Part shown: piece by piece, positions 36,901 to 49,000 of the stretch
Layout of the letters: every line of letters begins with the position of its first letter
Numbering within the stretch: position 1 is the stretch's first letter
Source: Rhynchonema sp. JSB1_4
Lineage: Eukaryota > Nematoda > Chromadorea > Monhysterida > Xyalidae
Direction: 5' to 3'
DNA length: 64,000 nt
Assembly (NCBI GenBank): GCA_030248065.1
Contig: JASAMV010001839.1
Coordinates: 85,506-149,505 of the forward strand
Position numbers and translations under genes: made by a program
Notes under the pieces: generated by a model
Seen by the model: only the letters and a program-made list of their open reading frames with translations
Databases searched by the model: none
Told to the model about the DNA's origin: nothing

Positions 36901-39900
36901 CACCACGTGTGCAGTACTTCTTAACACCTAATTTCGGAAACCTGTTGTTTGCTGATAAATTTCCCTTAAAAGCTGTTTATAAGCCGCCTGTTGGGCTGTT
37001 GTGTCTCACACCACGTGTGCAGTACTTCTTAACACCTAATTTCGGAAACCTGTTGTTTGCTGATAAATTTCCCTTAAAAGCTGTTTATAAGCCGCCTGTT
37101 GGGCTGTTGTGTCTCACACCACGTGTGCAGTACTTCTTAACACCTAATTTCGGAAACCTGTTGTTTGCTGATAAATTTCCCTTAAAAGCTGTTTATAAGC
37201 CGCCTGTTGGGCTGTTGTGTCTCACACCACGTGTGCAGTACTTCTTAACACCTAATTTCGGAAACCTGTTGTTTGCTGATAAATTTCCCTTAAAAGCTGT
37301 TTATAAGCCGCCTGTTGGGCTGTTGTGTCTCACACCACGTGTGCAGTACTTCTTAACACCTAATTTCGGAAACCTTTTGTTTCCTGATAAATTTCCCTTA
37401 AAAACTGATTATAAACCGCCTGTTGTACTGTTGTGTCTCACACCACGTGTGCAGTACTTCTTAACACCTAATTTCGGAAACCTTTTGTTTCCTGATAAAT
37501 TTCCCTTAAGAGCTGTTTATAAGCCGCCTGTTGGGCTGTTGTGTCTGACACCACGTGTGCAGTACTTCTTAACACCTAATTTCGGAAACCTGTTGTTTGC
37601 TGATAAATTTCCCTTAAAAGCTGTTTATAAGCCGCCTGTTGGGCTGTTGTGTCTCACACCACGTGTGCAGTACTTCTTAACACCTAATTTCGGAAACCTG
37701 TTGTTTGCTGATAAATTTCCCTTAAAAGCTGTTTATAAGCCGCCTGTTGGGCTGTTGTGTCTCACACCACGTGTGCAGTACTTCTTAACACCTAATTTCG
37801 GAAACCTGTTGTTTGCTGATAAATTTCCCTTAAAAGCTGTTTATAAGCCGCCTGTTGGGCTGTTGTGTCTCACACCACGTGTGCAGTACTTCTTAACACC
37901 TAATTTCGGAAACCTGTTGTTTGCTGATAAATTTCCCTTAAAAGCTGTTTATAAGCCGCCTGTTGGGCTGTTGTGTCTCACACCACGTGTGCAGTACTTC
38001 TTAACACCTAATTTCGGAAACCTGTTGTTTGCTGATAAATTTCCCTTAAAAGCTGTTTATAAGCCGCCTGTTGGGCTGTTGTGTCTCACACCACGTGTGC
38101 AGTACTTCTTAACACCTAATTTCGGAAACCTGTTGTTTGCTGATAAATTTCCCTTAAAAGCTGTTTATAAGCCGCCTGTTGGGCTGTTGTGTCTCACACC
38201 ACGTGTGCAGTACTTCTTAACACCTAATTTCGGAAACCTGTTGTTTGCTGATAAATTTCCCTTAAAAGCTGTTTATAAGCCGCCTGTTGGGCTGTTGTGT
38301 CTCACACCACGTGTGCAGTACTTCTTAACACCTAATTTCGGAAACCTGTTGTTTGCTGATTATTTCGAGTTTAAAGTTGACGCAGTGCAAAACTTGTTCC
38401 TACAACACTACTGGCTACGTAAACAGCTTTCCGGCTGTTCTAAATCGTTGGCATCAGCATAAATAATTTCCTTAACTTCAAGCTCATGGTGCCACCCGGA
38501 TACAATCTAATCACCAAGTTTGTGCATAATTGTTCATGAAAACACAACCCTATCGTCTGAACATACAATGATTATAATAAGACAAATCGAACCTTCAAAA
38601 CTGACTCCATACGACGCGAACGGTTTGTCGCGCGAGATGATTTCGGATATGATGATTGCGAATGCGTACACGTCACCGCGTTGTGAACCGCCCAGCGGTG
38701 GGTGACTGTTGCGCAGAATTTCAGGTGACAACCATAGACGTTCTGGGCAAATTTTATGCACTTTTTTCGCCTTTTAATTGGTTTCTTAATTTTATAAGCG
38801 ATGTGAGGTTGCGTTTTTGGCAGCACACGATGTTGTACGTATGATAATGGAGGCCTGCATTATACATTTCAAATTTCTTTGCCAACAAAAAATTGTTTCT
38901 TCGACTGGAGGCACGAACCCATGGTCCTCCTCCTGACAGTTTATTTGGTTTTCTGACCACGGGCGTAACAGCTGGACCCAGACGTAAGCCTGAATTTGAG
39001 CCTAAAAACGCAAGCCTAACCCCTCATCTCGAGCAGTCGTCCCTCATTCATCATGTGCAATCCAAAATCGGTGACACGCAACACCCAACGATTGTCGATC
39101 AGACAATTTGATGACTTCAGTCGGCTGTGCGTCTTGATTGGTGACGCGTGTAGTGCTTCCATGCCCTGAAACATTAGGTGGTGATAATGCTGACGAAGAG
39201 CTGGTGCTCTTCAAACGCGTTCCCACAAGTGCCCCACGCATTAGGTGGAGTTATACTTGTCCTCATGTGGACATTTTGTCCGCATGGACAAAACAACAAA
39301 GATTTGTCCATGCGGACAAAATGTCCACATGAGGACAGTATAACTCCACCTTGACAGTGACAATGACCTGTGCATGCACTCTACGTATGCCGACGGCAAG
39401 TTTCTGACGCTGAGTGAAAAACTAAGGTTTTGTGTTCTGATTTTAGCATTTGGTATCACAGAAATGTGGTGCACCAGGACATCGTCAGTGCAAGATCTCT
39501 TGATCCCAAGACTTTGAGCAATGGATCAGGCAGGGCGGTTGTCACGCTCTTCAGCAATCGATTAACTCTTTATGAACTTCAACCGCATGAACAAAAACTA
39601 TGCACGAACGTTAGCGAGATCGCGGATGAATGAGAATTTGAAGAACCAATCGAGTTTGATGGTGTCATTTGCCAAAATATCGTCCAAGCTGTTCTTGGCG
39701 CAGTACAGCCACACTGAGACGGGCACGCGAGCATCAAGCGCAAGACCAACGAAATAGTTCAGGTTCTCGTCCGTTAGCGCTTTCATCTGAAATGAACATA
39801 TTGAAACATCAGCTGGTCTGCTGGGGAAACAAAGGGTGAGCTCACTGGGTGATGCTTCACATGCAATGGGTGCAAAGATAGAACAAGTGTTTGAGTCAAA

Positions 39901-42900
39901 GACCTCAAATTTTGAGGCTTTTTCTTTTAATCAGATGACTTACGGCTCGCATATGATCGTGATCCTCCTTTGTGGTCATCACAATGTTGCATTTGTGCTG
40001 TTTCATCCATACCAACATGCCTGGAAAATTATTGACAAAAAATAGTGTAGCCAAAAAAAACAGTGTTGTCAGTGAGTGAGTGACAATTGATGAAATGGCC
40101 ATAGTGAGTTTTGTAAGACTTGTATTTGATGCGTTCCTTTGTAGTTTCAAAGACCGCAGGTGCACCAGGTTGTCATCAGTGCGTCACACCTTTATAATCA
40201 GCGGTGTGGTCCGAGTTACGACTAATCGCCTCCTGCATCTCTTCATTGAAGATCGACGATTTCCCGCTGCTCATCGAACCGCTGCTGCCTTTCTGAAATT
40301 AAATTGTGGTTTTATCTGCTTTGTCAAGGTGTGTTATAAAATTAAAATATGAAAAGTCTATTCTGAAAAGTTGGGGCGCACCATTTTCTTCAGCGGTATC
40401 ACGTCCTTGATCGTCATCTTCCACTCCAAATGCGCCATTTCACTCTTCTGAATGCGACGTCTGGAACACGGGTTTTTACGAGTTTTTTCCTTAGAATTGT
40501 GAAACGAAACTTGTCAAAAATTTACAAGTCAACACCATTGCACGATTGACATAAACATGCGGCAGCAGCTCTGTTTCGTGAAGCAAGAAAAGCTTGGTGA
40601 CCGAACCACGAACCGAATGAAAACGGTCATTCCCAGCAACATGATCATCAGAATGCCAACACCCACAGCGGCCAAAATTGCGATTGTTAAAGCGGCTGAA
40701 AATATAATGATCAACTGAAAAGTAAAAGATGAAATTGTTTCAGACATTTCAGAGCAACACTCCAACCTGTCCTGGCATCGTCGTCACAAAGCTCGCCCCT
40801 CCAACCGCACAGTGGCGCCCCGGTCGGAATGAACCCTTTGCGATGCGGGTGGCCGAACATTGTGGCGATCGTCAGAAGATCATCGATCTAGATAATTTTT
40901 CAAATTTTGTTATTTTTCAAAAAAAAAACTTCAGAAAAATTAGAAACTATATACTTTTCGCGTCGTGTTTCGGTGCGTGCGCGCGACAGCAAACTCGACC
41001 AGTTCTTGGTCCATGTCGAAACCGCGAAGGGAGAATTCGGGCTGACGGGTGGAGGACGCGTCGAGATGGACCGCGCCGGACACACCTGCATTCTCGGTTG
41101 AAAACTATTTAGAAAGTCTAAAATCTGTCAAAATGTTTGGCAAACACCAAACTTTGTGATCGGATAGAATGGATATACACGTTTCGATCACATTACTTTA
41201 TTGTTGCTTATTGAATATAGTCACGTGACCACAATTTAGCCAATCACCAATAGTTTTGTGCTAGCAGTATCACAAACAAAGGTTCACCAGGTTATCGTCA
41301 GTGCATAGAATCGTCAGTACATATAGAACAATTGCATGTTTCTGTGAGCAATCTTCAAGAAAATAAACTCCCGCGCAACCTTCAAATTTGAATCTGGGCG
41401 CGCGACGGACAATAGCTTGACCATCCCGATGGTCGTAACCGCGTTTATGTGTGTCGTTGACGATCTTGGCGAACAGATAGACCGAATCGAACAGGAATGG
41501 GGAGAATAGGGAACCCTGAGTAGTCCAGAAACAACTGTAGATATTGACAAACCACAGAAGAGACAGGGCTTGACAGGGTATAGCTTCGCGGGACTATGTC
41601 ATCAATAGGCATGGGTGACAACAAGGGTGGCACACATCTCAGCTAAAGTCGATTTTTTGTCAAGAAATTTTCGAGGGTTGGTAATTTTAGCCGAACCATT
41701 TTATGTATCTCCATTGAGATTTTTAGACCTTGTGAACAATCCGAAATTCGCATATTAGCATACAGTATATCCCACCTGCTGCATTTCGCCTGATTGATGG
41801 TAGTAAAATGGCGCTTCACTCATTTTGACGGGCACCGTACGTCGGAAGTACTGCAGTCGCTCACCGGTGGCCAGTTTCATGTCGATCTGAAAAATATCTG
41901 GAATCAGAAACTTGACAGAGAATTTGAAAAAACTTTTAGTTGTCTTATTATTTTCTCAATGAATTCCGCAGACTTTGACCATTTTGAGTACTTACCAACA
42001 GTACTGTATCGCTATACTGTTTATCACTTTCATTGCAGAATATTTGTTATGATGCCCATCGGTTGCATTACAAATGAACGACCTATCGAATTCTATATTC
42101 CGAATCCAAATCTCACCCAAAGCGCATTCGAGAACGCATTCTTCGAATGTCGCATCTCCTTACTGTCGTAGCCCATGAACTTCCACGGCTCGATCTCCCG
42201 TTCGGTTCGTAAGTAGCGTGGCAGCAGAAAAACGTACCTGTGGTTTTATGATTTGCCGGCGGATTATTGTGATTTCTTTGACTCCAAATGAAATGTATAA
42301 AAATACAGTTTCGATATGATATTATTTGATGAAGTGATAAACAACTATAGAGAATATGAGCGTTTTTTTTGCGACAGACAATGGATGGAATTTTCGAAAC
42401 GGTGTGAAGGTCAGTTGGGCGTAAAGGTCGGCGTCGGTGTAAAGTTTCTTCGAAAGCTCGGTCGGTGTAGCTCGGTGTAAACGTGAAACATTGCCTGTTA
42501 TTAACGTGGGATGTTTCAGGTTTACAGCGAGGTGTATCACACTGAGCTGTCGACCGAGCTTTCTATCGACCTTTACACCCAGCTGACCTTTACACCGTTT
42601 CGAAAATATCACCCAATAGCAGCATGCTCATCTGTGGAGTTGGACCGATGCTGGCGGTATGCCCACATGGGTACCCGAAAAAGGACAAAAATAGAAAAAA
42701 GGTTACAGGGCCAAGTTAAAGGCAGAGTACCCACTCCGGGTGGTTGTGAAGTCCCAGCTTGTGCACGGTCATCATGAATTCGGTGATGCCAGTGTCGAGA
42801 CAGACGATCGTGACTGCAAAGCAAAATCGTTTTATTATGCAACCAGTGCCCGCATGTCAACTGGCTGATGTTTCACAAGGGTGTGCATAATATTGAAATA

Positions 42901-44446
42901 ATTCTACTGGGATCGCACCATCATGTTTATGTGTATGGGAATGGATTCCCAATTTACCAGATCAGGTAATCATCACTGTTGAAAAGCTGCCTACAATAAC
43001 CATGATGACCTTCGCTGGGAGGAAACCCATCTCGCGTTGTTTCGGCTTAATGTGCTGGGTTTTTACAGTCACAAAAGTTACAGTTTACTTTGTAGTGTAG
43101 ATAACACACCTCTCGCATAATTCGGCAATGCGGTCAAAAACGCTTCATTCTCTTCCTGGCTTGGCGACTGTCCAATGATCGTCACATAGTAGCTGATTAG
43201 AATCGAGGATTTGGGCAGATTCTGCTGCAGTCTATGAGCGAGACGATAACAACCGCGAGACTGTTGGTCATCCGTGTAGTAGAGCGCCACACGCGTCCAT
43301 TTGAAATGGTTCAGATATGATTCGACCGCGTGCGCGAGCCTGAACCATCAGGGCTGTGTTGGTGTCAAATTGCATCATCAATCACATCAATCGGCCGAGC
43401 TTTTGCATCTGACGATGACCTGGTGCACCGTCCGGTTTGTGAATGGGAAACAGAGAACAAACAAGCGACGCATTTACGGTGTGCGGTAAGACTGCGGCAA
43501 TCGCACGCTGCTTCCGGCAGGCACCCGTTATTGTATCTGTTTTTACAAACCGATCAAAAGGCGCACCCGGGCATCATTCAGTGCGATTGTCGGCTCATCG
43601 AAAAAAAGCACATACCGATTAGCCGATCCGATTGTTTGTATCACCGTCGGGTATCGATCTACATTTTCCAGATCGTAAATGGTCGCCGCCCAACTGATCA
43701 TCGGAACGTTGAAGTACGCAGCCACGGTGCCCGTCATCAGAGCGGCTGTGAGAATTTTTTTTTAAAAAAAATTGTAGTTTCTCTTGCATCGCGGTTGTTT
43801 CGAAGATGCATTTTTGTCGACCTGGGTCTTTCTCGTTGGATTACATAAACATACACAGCTCAAGGATTTTTAAGCTTTGTCATGTTCAGATTCTGAACCC
43901 CCACACCAATCGGGATCGACTCAAAATATCAAAAAGGGCTTGGGGCGCTAGCGCACTGCACGAATCTGCATCAGATATTACATAACATGCACAGGGTATG
44001 TACATCCCATGATGTAACCCAATAAAAACCTCACCTCGATCACAGGGTGGCCCAATAATGACATCAACGTTTTCCTGGTCGATCATCTGATAGGCCAGGC
44101 CAGCCGCTAATGACTCATCGCAGTTGGAGAAATGCCAGATGATCCTGCGCAAAGTTTATTCGTTTATTGGTGCACGATTTTGAGAAAGTTTTGTGACGAA
44201 GAAGAAAATGAAACGAAATCCATTCTCAAACTTGAAGTCCACATGGGGCAGTAGTTCTTCGTTCTTCACGCGGCTCAACGCCATTGTGACTGCTGCGGCT
44301 GATGTTTCAAAGGCAAATTTATCGGTGCTGCCATCTTCGGCTTTTTCGGCGAACAACAAGCCAAGCGTGATTCGATTGTTCTGCTGTGCGCATGAAAAAT
44401 CGCACAGCGATAAAATTGTTATTGACAAACATATCAGTTGCGCCAT
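27954..44446 (-). CDS. Receptor-type guanylate cyclase (gcy family), one exon not found
   Basis: Exons read down the minus strand: 44446-44232, 44144-44035, 43745-43616, 43339-43110, 42813-42735, 42237-42117, 41886-41776, 41515-41380, 41085-40955, 40887-40767, 40695-40614, 40460-40382, 40292-40190, 40020-39944, 39786-39610, 39165-39021, 38742-38606, tentatively 38506-38419, then 30915-30811, 30476-30403, 30200-30008, 29882-29781, 29702-29630, 29549-29451, 29360-29266, 28097-27954. Domains: signal peptide ([14 protein letters not shown]), ANF-receptor-like ectodomain ([19 protein letters not shown]), membrane span ([18 protein letters not shown]), kinase-homology domain lacking the catalytic Asp (HSRLKSSNC) but keeping DFG, coiled dimerisation helix ([20 protein letters not shown]), cyclase domain. 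Catalytic Asp residues (MFSDI, ISDSYM), the guanine-specifying Glu (VETIS) and Cys (YCLFGDTVN) and NVASR are present. It makes cGMP from GTP, typically in sensory neurons. The last part of the kinase-homology domain is missing between 38419 and 30915, where tandem arrays sit. Confidence 0.88.
28198..28423. mobile_element. Palindromic MITE, family P (copy 2)
   Basis: Termini GGGTGGAATTTTCG and CGAAAATATCACCC; 3-bp duplication GAT (28195-28197 and 28424-28426). It sits in the last intron of the cyclase. It splits a copy of the dispersed GCACTGACGATGACC motif: the left flank reads GCACTGACGAT and the right flank reads GATGACCTGCTGCACCCGG. Confidence 0.9.
28636..29095. repeat. Tandem and inverted repeats of an A-rich unit (about 82 bp)
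   Basis: Three to four head-to-tail units of about 82 bp share TATGACTAAGGGCATATTGG and ATGGAAAATGGAAATG, then CCAAGTTTTCCATTTCC. An inverted partial copy follows at about 28990-29090. Each unit is itself nearly self-complementary. It lies inside a cyclase intron; open frames here are repeat artefacts. Confidence 0.85.
31175..31380. repeat. C/G homopolymer-rich low-complexity block
   Basis: About 200 bp of long C runs broken by short A, T or G groups, within the large cyclase intron. It gives Gly- or Pro-rich frames on both strands, which are not genes. Sequencing or assembly error is likely here. Confidence 0.85.
31980..33690. repeat. Tandem array of about 250 bp units, roughly 7 copies
   Basis: The unit marker GGAATGCACAACATGCTCAA recurs at about 32034, 32286, 32536, 32787, 33041, 33291 and 33538, spacing 247-254 bp. 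Units differ by scattered substitutions and small indels. The last unit is cut at AGAGATTCAG, where the 108-bp array begins. It lies in an intron of the cyclase. A minus-strand frame at 33190-33591 spans two units and is repeat-derived. Confidence 0.93.
33692..38360. repeat. Tandem array of 108-bp units, about 43 copies (minisatellite)
   Basis: The unit begins TTTCGGAAACCTGTTGTTTG and ends TTCTTAACACCTAA. Most copies are identical. A single variable site is CTGACACC in nearly all units up to about 36300 and CTCACACC in most units after that. Two adjacent units near 37370-37520 carry a cluster of extra changes (TTTCCTGAT, and one with AAAACTGATTATAAACC). Because 108 is divisible by 3, one plus-strand frame stays open for the full array. 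Each unit carries one CACGTG. The array occupies an intron of the minus-strand cyclase gene. Confidence 0.97.
39244..39350. mobile_element. Small near-perfect palindrome (about 107 bp)
   Basis: Arms GGTGGAGTTATACTTGTCC and GGACAGTATAACTCCACC, continuing inward through TCATGTGGACATTTTGTCCG to a short AAAACAACAAAG loop. It lies in the cyclase intron between the exons ending at 39610 and starting at 39165. Likely a miniature MITE or strong RNA hairpin. Confidence 0.8.
42383..42614. mobile_element. Palindromic MITE, family P (copy 3)
   Basis: Termini GGATGGAATTTTCGAAACGG and CGAAAATATCACCC with 3-bp duplication AAT (42380-42382 and 42615-42617). It sits in the cyclase intron between exons 42813-42735 and 42237-42117. 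Confidence 0.9.
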
Positions 44447-46058
44447 CTTTTTAGCCACGTTGTAGGACTGATTCCGGTTGGCTGATGGTTCAAATATTTG
44501 TATTTGTTTGTGTGAAAAAGATTGATTGTTTTGTTGGAAATTTTTAATTGTTGATAACACTGTATTTCTTGAGATCAGGGTATGGTGCGCTACCCAGGAT
44601 GAGATCTTGTTTATCGGAGACGCTTGTCTGTGTCTGTTCTGCATACAGTGCATTAACTTACCACATATACAGTACCAGCTGCAATTCTAGGCGATCCTGG
44701 AGCCTGCACGGTTAAGAAAAGAAAGAAACCACCTCCGCCGAGCCTGCAGGCGCAGGCTCAGCAAGTACGCCGCTGGTTTTGGTGCTTTTGTGTACAAACA
44801 ATATTTGTGTATTTCGTCTTCTCGTCTTGATTGCATTGCCAAAAACGTTAACAATGCCGAATCGAAACAAACCCGCAATTTCTGTACGAAAAGTGAAACA
44901 ACATGTGTCCGTCAACTACGAATGTTCAATCGTGAGCGCGGTGGTCGCGTAAAAGCACCGAAACCAGCGGTGTGTTCGCTATCTGTGGTTGACGGGAACA
45001 TGTTGCTTCACTTTTCGTACAGAAATTGCTGGTTTGTTTCGATTCGGCATTTTTGGCAATGCAATCAAGACGAGAAGACAAATATTGTTTGTACACAAAA
45101 GCACCAAAACCAGCGGCGTACTTGCTGAGCCTGCAGGCCCGGCGGAGGCGGGTGCAGACTGGGCGGAGGCGCCTGCATGCTCCGCTGGTTTCTTTTCTTA
45201 ACTGTGCAGGCTCAGGATCGCCTAGAATTGCAGCTGGTACTGTAGGTACAACATAGCTTCAAGAAAGACCGGATAACAGCGTCGGATTACTGGACCTAAC
45301 CAACCAAATGATAGCATGTCTAATTTTTTAACAATATGTTTAAGAATATTTGTGGCGCGCACTTTTTCGTCACTTCAGTTGCTCGTGTACAAGTTTTTGA
45401 TGCATGGTTATACGCACGAAGTTAAAATATTTCGAAATGTTGGTACTACTACATTCTGTTAGGTACACTGACCGACGGGCCGCACATTACAGGCCACTGA
45501 AGCGTGCATAAAGGTGATACAACACATCTTCATGCTTTTTCGTTTCTTTTGTGAAAAACTCTGACTCCGCACTCATTAGCCCGGTCAGATCAACACACAC
45601 GTGGACCTCTAAACTCTTGCTGATGACTAAGCTCACGCTACCGTGTATAAGACACATTGCACAATAAAACGGAAATATTTACACCCAGAGTTAGAGATAT
45701 CGCAACCTTAAGACGATCATTAGGTTTAATGTCGCTTTATCACAAAGATGAGTAATTGTCATCCTGGAGCTTAGAATATTGAATCTACCAGGTGGATAAG
45801 TTAAAATAAACGTGCGCCGCACAAATCCCACATTGCGTACCTTACGACTAAGAGGCCAACAAAACCACACGAGCAATCTTGCCACACGAATAGAATTGAG
45901 GGGTTCAAGAAAGGCAGTTGACAAAACTGGCTATTCCAGCAGCTAAATCATTCTTGATCTATCGTATTCATTCATATTGTTTTCACAGCTTACTGAACGA
46001 ACACACAACGATTACATATTTTTACACAATCAACCAACGAGACCGTTAAACGAGCATC
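44447..46058. other. Divergent intergenic region between guanylate cyclase and Tob genes
   Basis: The cyclase starts at 44446 going left and Tob at 46059 going right, so this 1.6 kb should hold both promoters. A third of it is the MITE at 44670-45242. I see no other exon. No TATA box can be assigned with confidence. Confidence 0.6.
44670..45242. mobile_element. Tc1/mariner-like foldback MITE, 573 bp
   Basis: Long inverted repeats start CAGTACCAGCTGCAATTC and end GAATTGCAGCTGGTACTG, flanked by TA on both sides (44668-44669 and 45243-45244), the target duplication of Tc1/mariner elements. The arms extend about 250 bp (GATCCTGGAGCCTGCA against TGCAGGCTCAGGATC). The frames at 44687-44915 (-) and 44989-45256 (+) mirror each other and are not genes. 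No transposase. Confidence 0.85.
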
Positions 46059-49000
46059 ATGTTTGCCGAAATCCGCGAATGTGTCGACTTTCTGTGCTCA
46101 TTTCTCTACAACAGACTGCCGCGTCGTAAGGTTGGTCGGACGGAAATCAGCAGTTTACTTCATCTATTTTTTGATTTCCTCTCAGATTTTTTTAATGAGG
46201 GAGTTTTGCTAAGATTTTTGTTCGCAACACCTCTCCACGACACTAACTTCGAAACACTGACGATGACCTGGTGCACCGTTCGTGATGACGAACGTTAACA
46301 AAGGTTGTACACCTATAGTCCGACCATCAGCTCATGAGACGCGCTGTCACGTTCCACGTGTTTGGAAACATTTCCAAAACAATAGAAAGAGAAGTTGAAC
46401 CGATTTCTCTTTTTATTGTTTTCGAAAAGTTTTGAAACACGTGGAACCATAGCAGCGTCTCATGAGCGGATAACTGGACTATACGCTTATATTTCACAGC
46501 AACTCTGGCAGATGAATAACATAGGCAGTCCAGTGACGTGAAACTACCGTAATCTGCATTTTTTTACGTGGCGGCGACACAAAAGTCACACGTGCCACAT
46601 AAAAAACATGACCGGTCTTGCAAAACAGGACCGGATTGATGAGCCAATGATCAATTTCTCATGAAGCCGCTTTCACAATCAACCGTTTTTTCGTTACAAA
46701 AGTAAAAAAATTATCCCCCAACATCAATGCAGGTTGACCTGCTTGCCGAACAACTGGCCAACCGACTGCTGCATAAATACCAACAACACTGGCACACAAA
46801 TGAACCACAACGAGGTTGGACTCGTCAGTGTTGGTGCATTGGCACTGATGATGACCCCGTAGAGCACACCAGTGACTTTGTGCATTGGCTTATTCAGGAC
46901 AACCAGTGAGCAAAAAGCTAGCTCGCTGATGCTTTTGAGGTCGCGTGGCCATCGGTGCAGTCGCGCTGGCGATCCTCGCACACCGAGTGGTGCACCAGGT
47001 CATCATCAGTGTAACATGCCAAATCCTCACTTTTTTCAATTGCAGACGCGCAATACCGCAGCATTCAAGTGAACGTTGATCTGCAGTCCGATGCGGTGTT
47101 CCGTGACTCGGCCGATGCAATCTATCAGAATCTGACTGAATTGCTCGGACACCTGCCCACCGAACTCACACTTTGGGTGCGTAAAAATTTTTACTTATCA
47201 TTATTTCGGCGTTGTTTTTTGACTTTTTGCATAGCGAGAGTTTATCTTATGAATAGTAAATAATAACAAGGGTGACATCAAACCCAGTGCTTGAGACAGG
47301 ACGCCTTTATAATATCCGACAAGCCCTCAAATAGGAATGCTAACAAGAGATCCATCTACATATCCAGACACTTGGCGAGCGCCCTAAATTTAGTCGATTG
47401 AGATGCGCACAATAAAACTTTTCAGAGACTATGCCTTCATGTTTTTTTCACGGCATGTGCACCAGTTCCTTATCACTGCTCGCGCCAACTCAAATAAAGG
47501 GCACCACACAAAAATCTTAATCTTTTTTCTAAATTTCGTTTCTTTGCAGGTCAATCCCGGTTCGGTGTCCTACCAGATCGGATCGCACGCCACGCCCACA
47601 CCCATCTACACATCGCAGCTGGGATCAAGCACGCGTCGGTCGGATGGACAGGTGATGTTTCACGGAATAATGGAGGGGTTACTTTGATGATTTTGTTGTT
47701 GCAAAGGCGGAACATCGGTTTGTGGACAGGCTGACATCGCACTTAAAGGAGACCAAAGGTATAAGGACGCTTTAATGAATGAATAACGCATAATGAATCT
47801 GTTATATACCCCAGCTCAAAAAACAGTTGGAGAAGTACTCAGCAAGCACTCTTGCGCTTTATGCTTTGGCACAAACAATGAGATGTATGTTTAATGCGAC
47901 GAACAGCTGTTACGGGATTAAGTGGTCATCTGTTGTATTAGCACTGACGATGACCTGGCGGACCGCCGGTCAGGCAAAGCCGCAAATAACCCTCAACGTT
48001 TGCAGCCACGTCCGAATCTGATGCTGAAAATGGCTGCCGACGGCAGCGAAGGTTCGTTCGAGCTGGTGCACAACGGCACGCTGACGTTGGGCGCGTTCAC
48101 GTCCACTCGATTTGGATCATCGAAACTCAAACGTGAATTTGATTTTCTCTTTGTTTTGATTTGGAGAGAAAGAACGAAAGCAACTAACGCCGGCTCGCGA
48201 TTGTGTTGTTCGGCTCAAGTATCTATAACCATTCGCATGTTATTCGCGCTGATGATGGCCTGGTGCACCGCCATCTGCGAGTATATTATACGCCGTCAAA
48301 GCCACATTGCACAATATTGTTGTTTAGATTATCTGGCAAATTTAGCGTAAATCAGTGTTGAGGATCCACCCGTGTGCCATTTTCCATTTTTTCAAGAGCA
48401 ATATTTGCAGATACACCACCCGACATGTTGCGCATTCGAACGGTCTCCATCGGCGGTCAATCGCAACAACAACAAACGCAACACGGCGTGCAGCAACAGC
48501 AGGTTGGGGTCATTGTATGCCTTCGAGTGTAGTTGGTATCGCACAATGACACCCTTGTTATCATGCCCAATGGGCATGATAACAAGCGTGACAATTGACA
48601 CCGTATTGTCCAAGTTTCATTATTGTCGTGATTAGACAAATGGGATTGTTCAAGTTGGCCGATATGCACATTATCGCAACCAACCGGTGTGCCAGGTCAT
48701 CATCGGTCTCTCTACACACGCATTGTAGTATCTATTGCAGGCGAGTACATCATCAGTATCGGGTGGCAAGCATCATCAGCATCAGGCCAGTCCCAGTCCG
48801 CCACCGCCCAGCAGTCGAATGTCGGTCGCGGCACGTTTGCTGTCCAGCACACAGCCACAAACAACAGCAACTGGCACCACCAAGAACAACAACACCGATG
48901 CACCACCGCCGCAGACAATACTCAAAATCAGGTTGGCTGTATATGTATTTGCGCGCATTGTCACATTTTGTATAATATTTGGTGTAAAAAACGCGGAATT

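Noticed and set aside
33692..38360. Possible CRISPR array
   Set aside because: There are no unique spacers: the entire 108-bp unit repeats. The genome is a nematode.
33636..38462. 1608-codon open frame across the 108-bp array
   Set aside because: 108 is divisible by 3, so any frame lacking a stop in one unit stays open through all copies. The chance for 36 random codons is about 0.18 per frame, or about 0.7 for at least one of six. The unit frame shows no domain, the ORF begins in the neighbouring 250-bp repeat, and it lies antisense inside a cyclase intron.
44687..45256. Several mirrored open frames upstream of the cyclase
   Set aside because: They lie in the two arms of one TA-flanked foldback element and encode each other's antisense.
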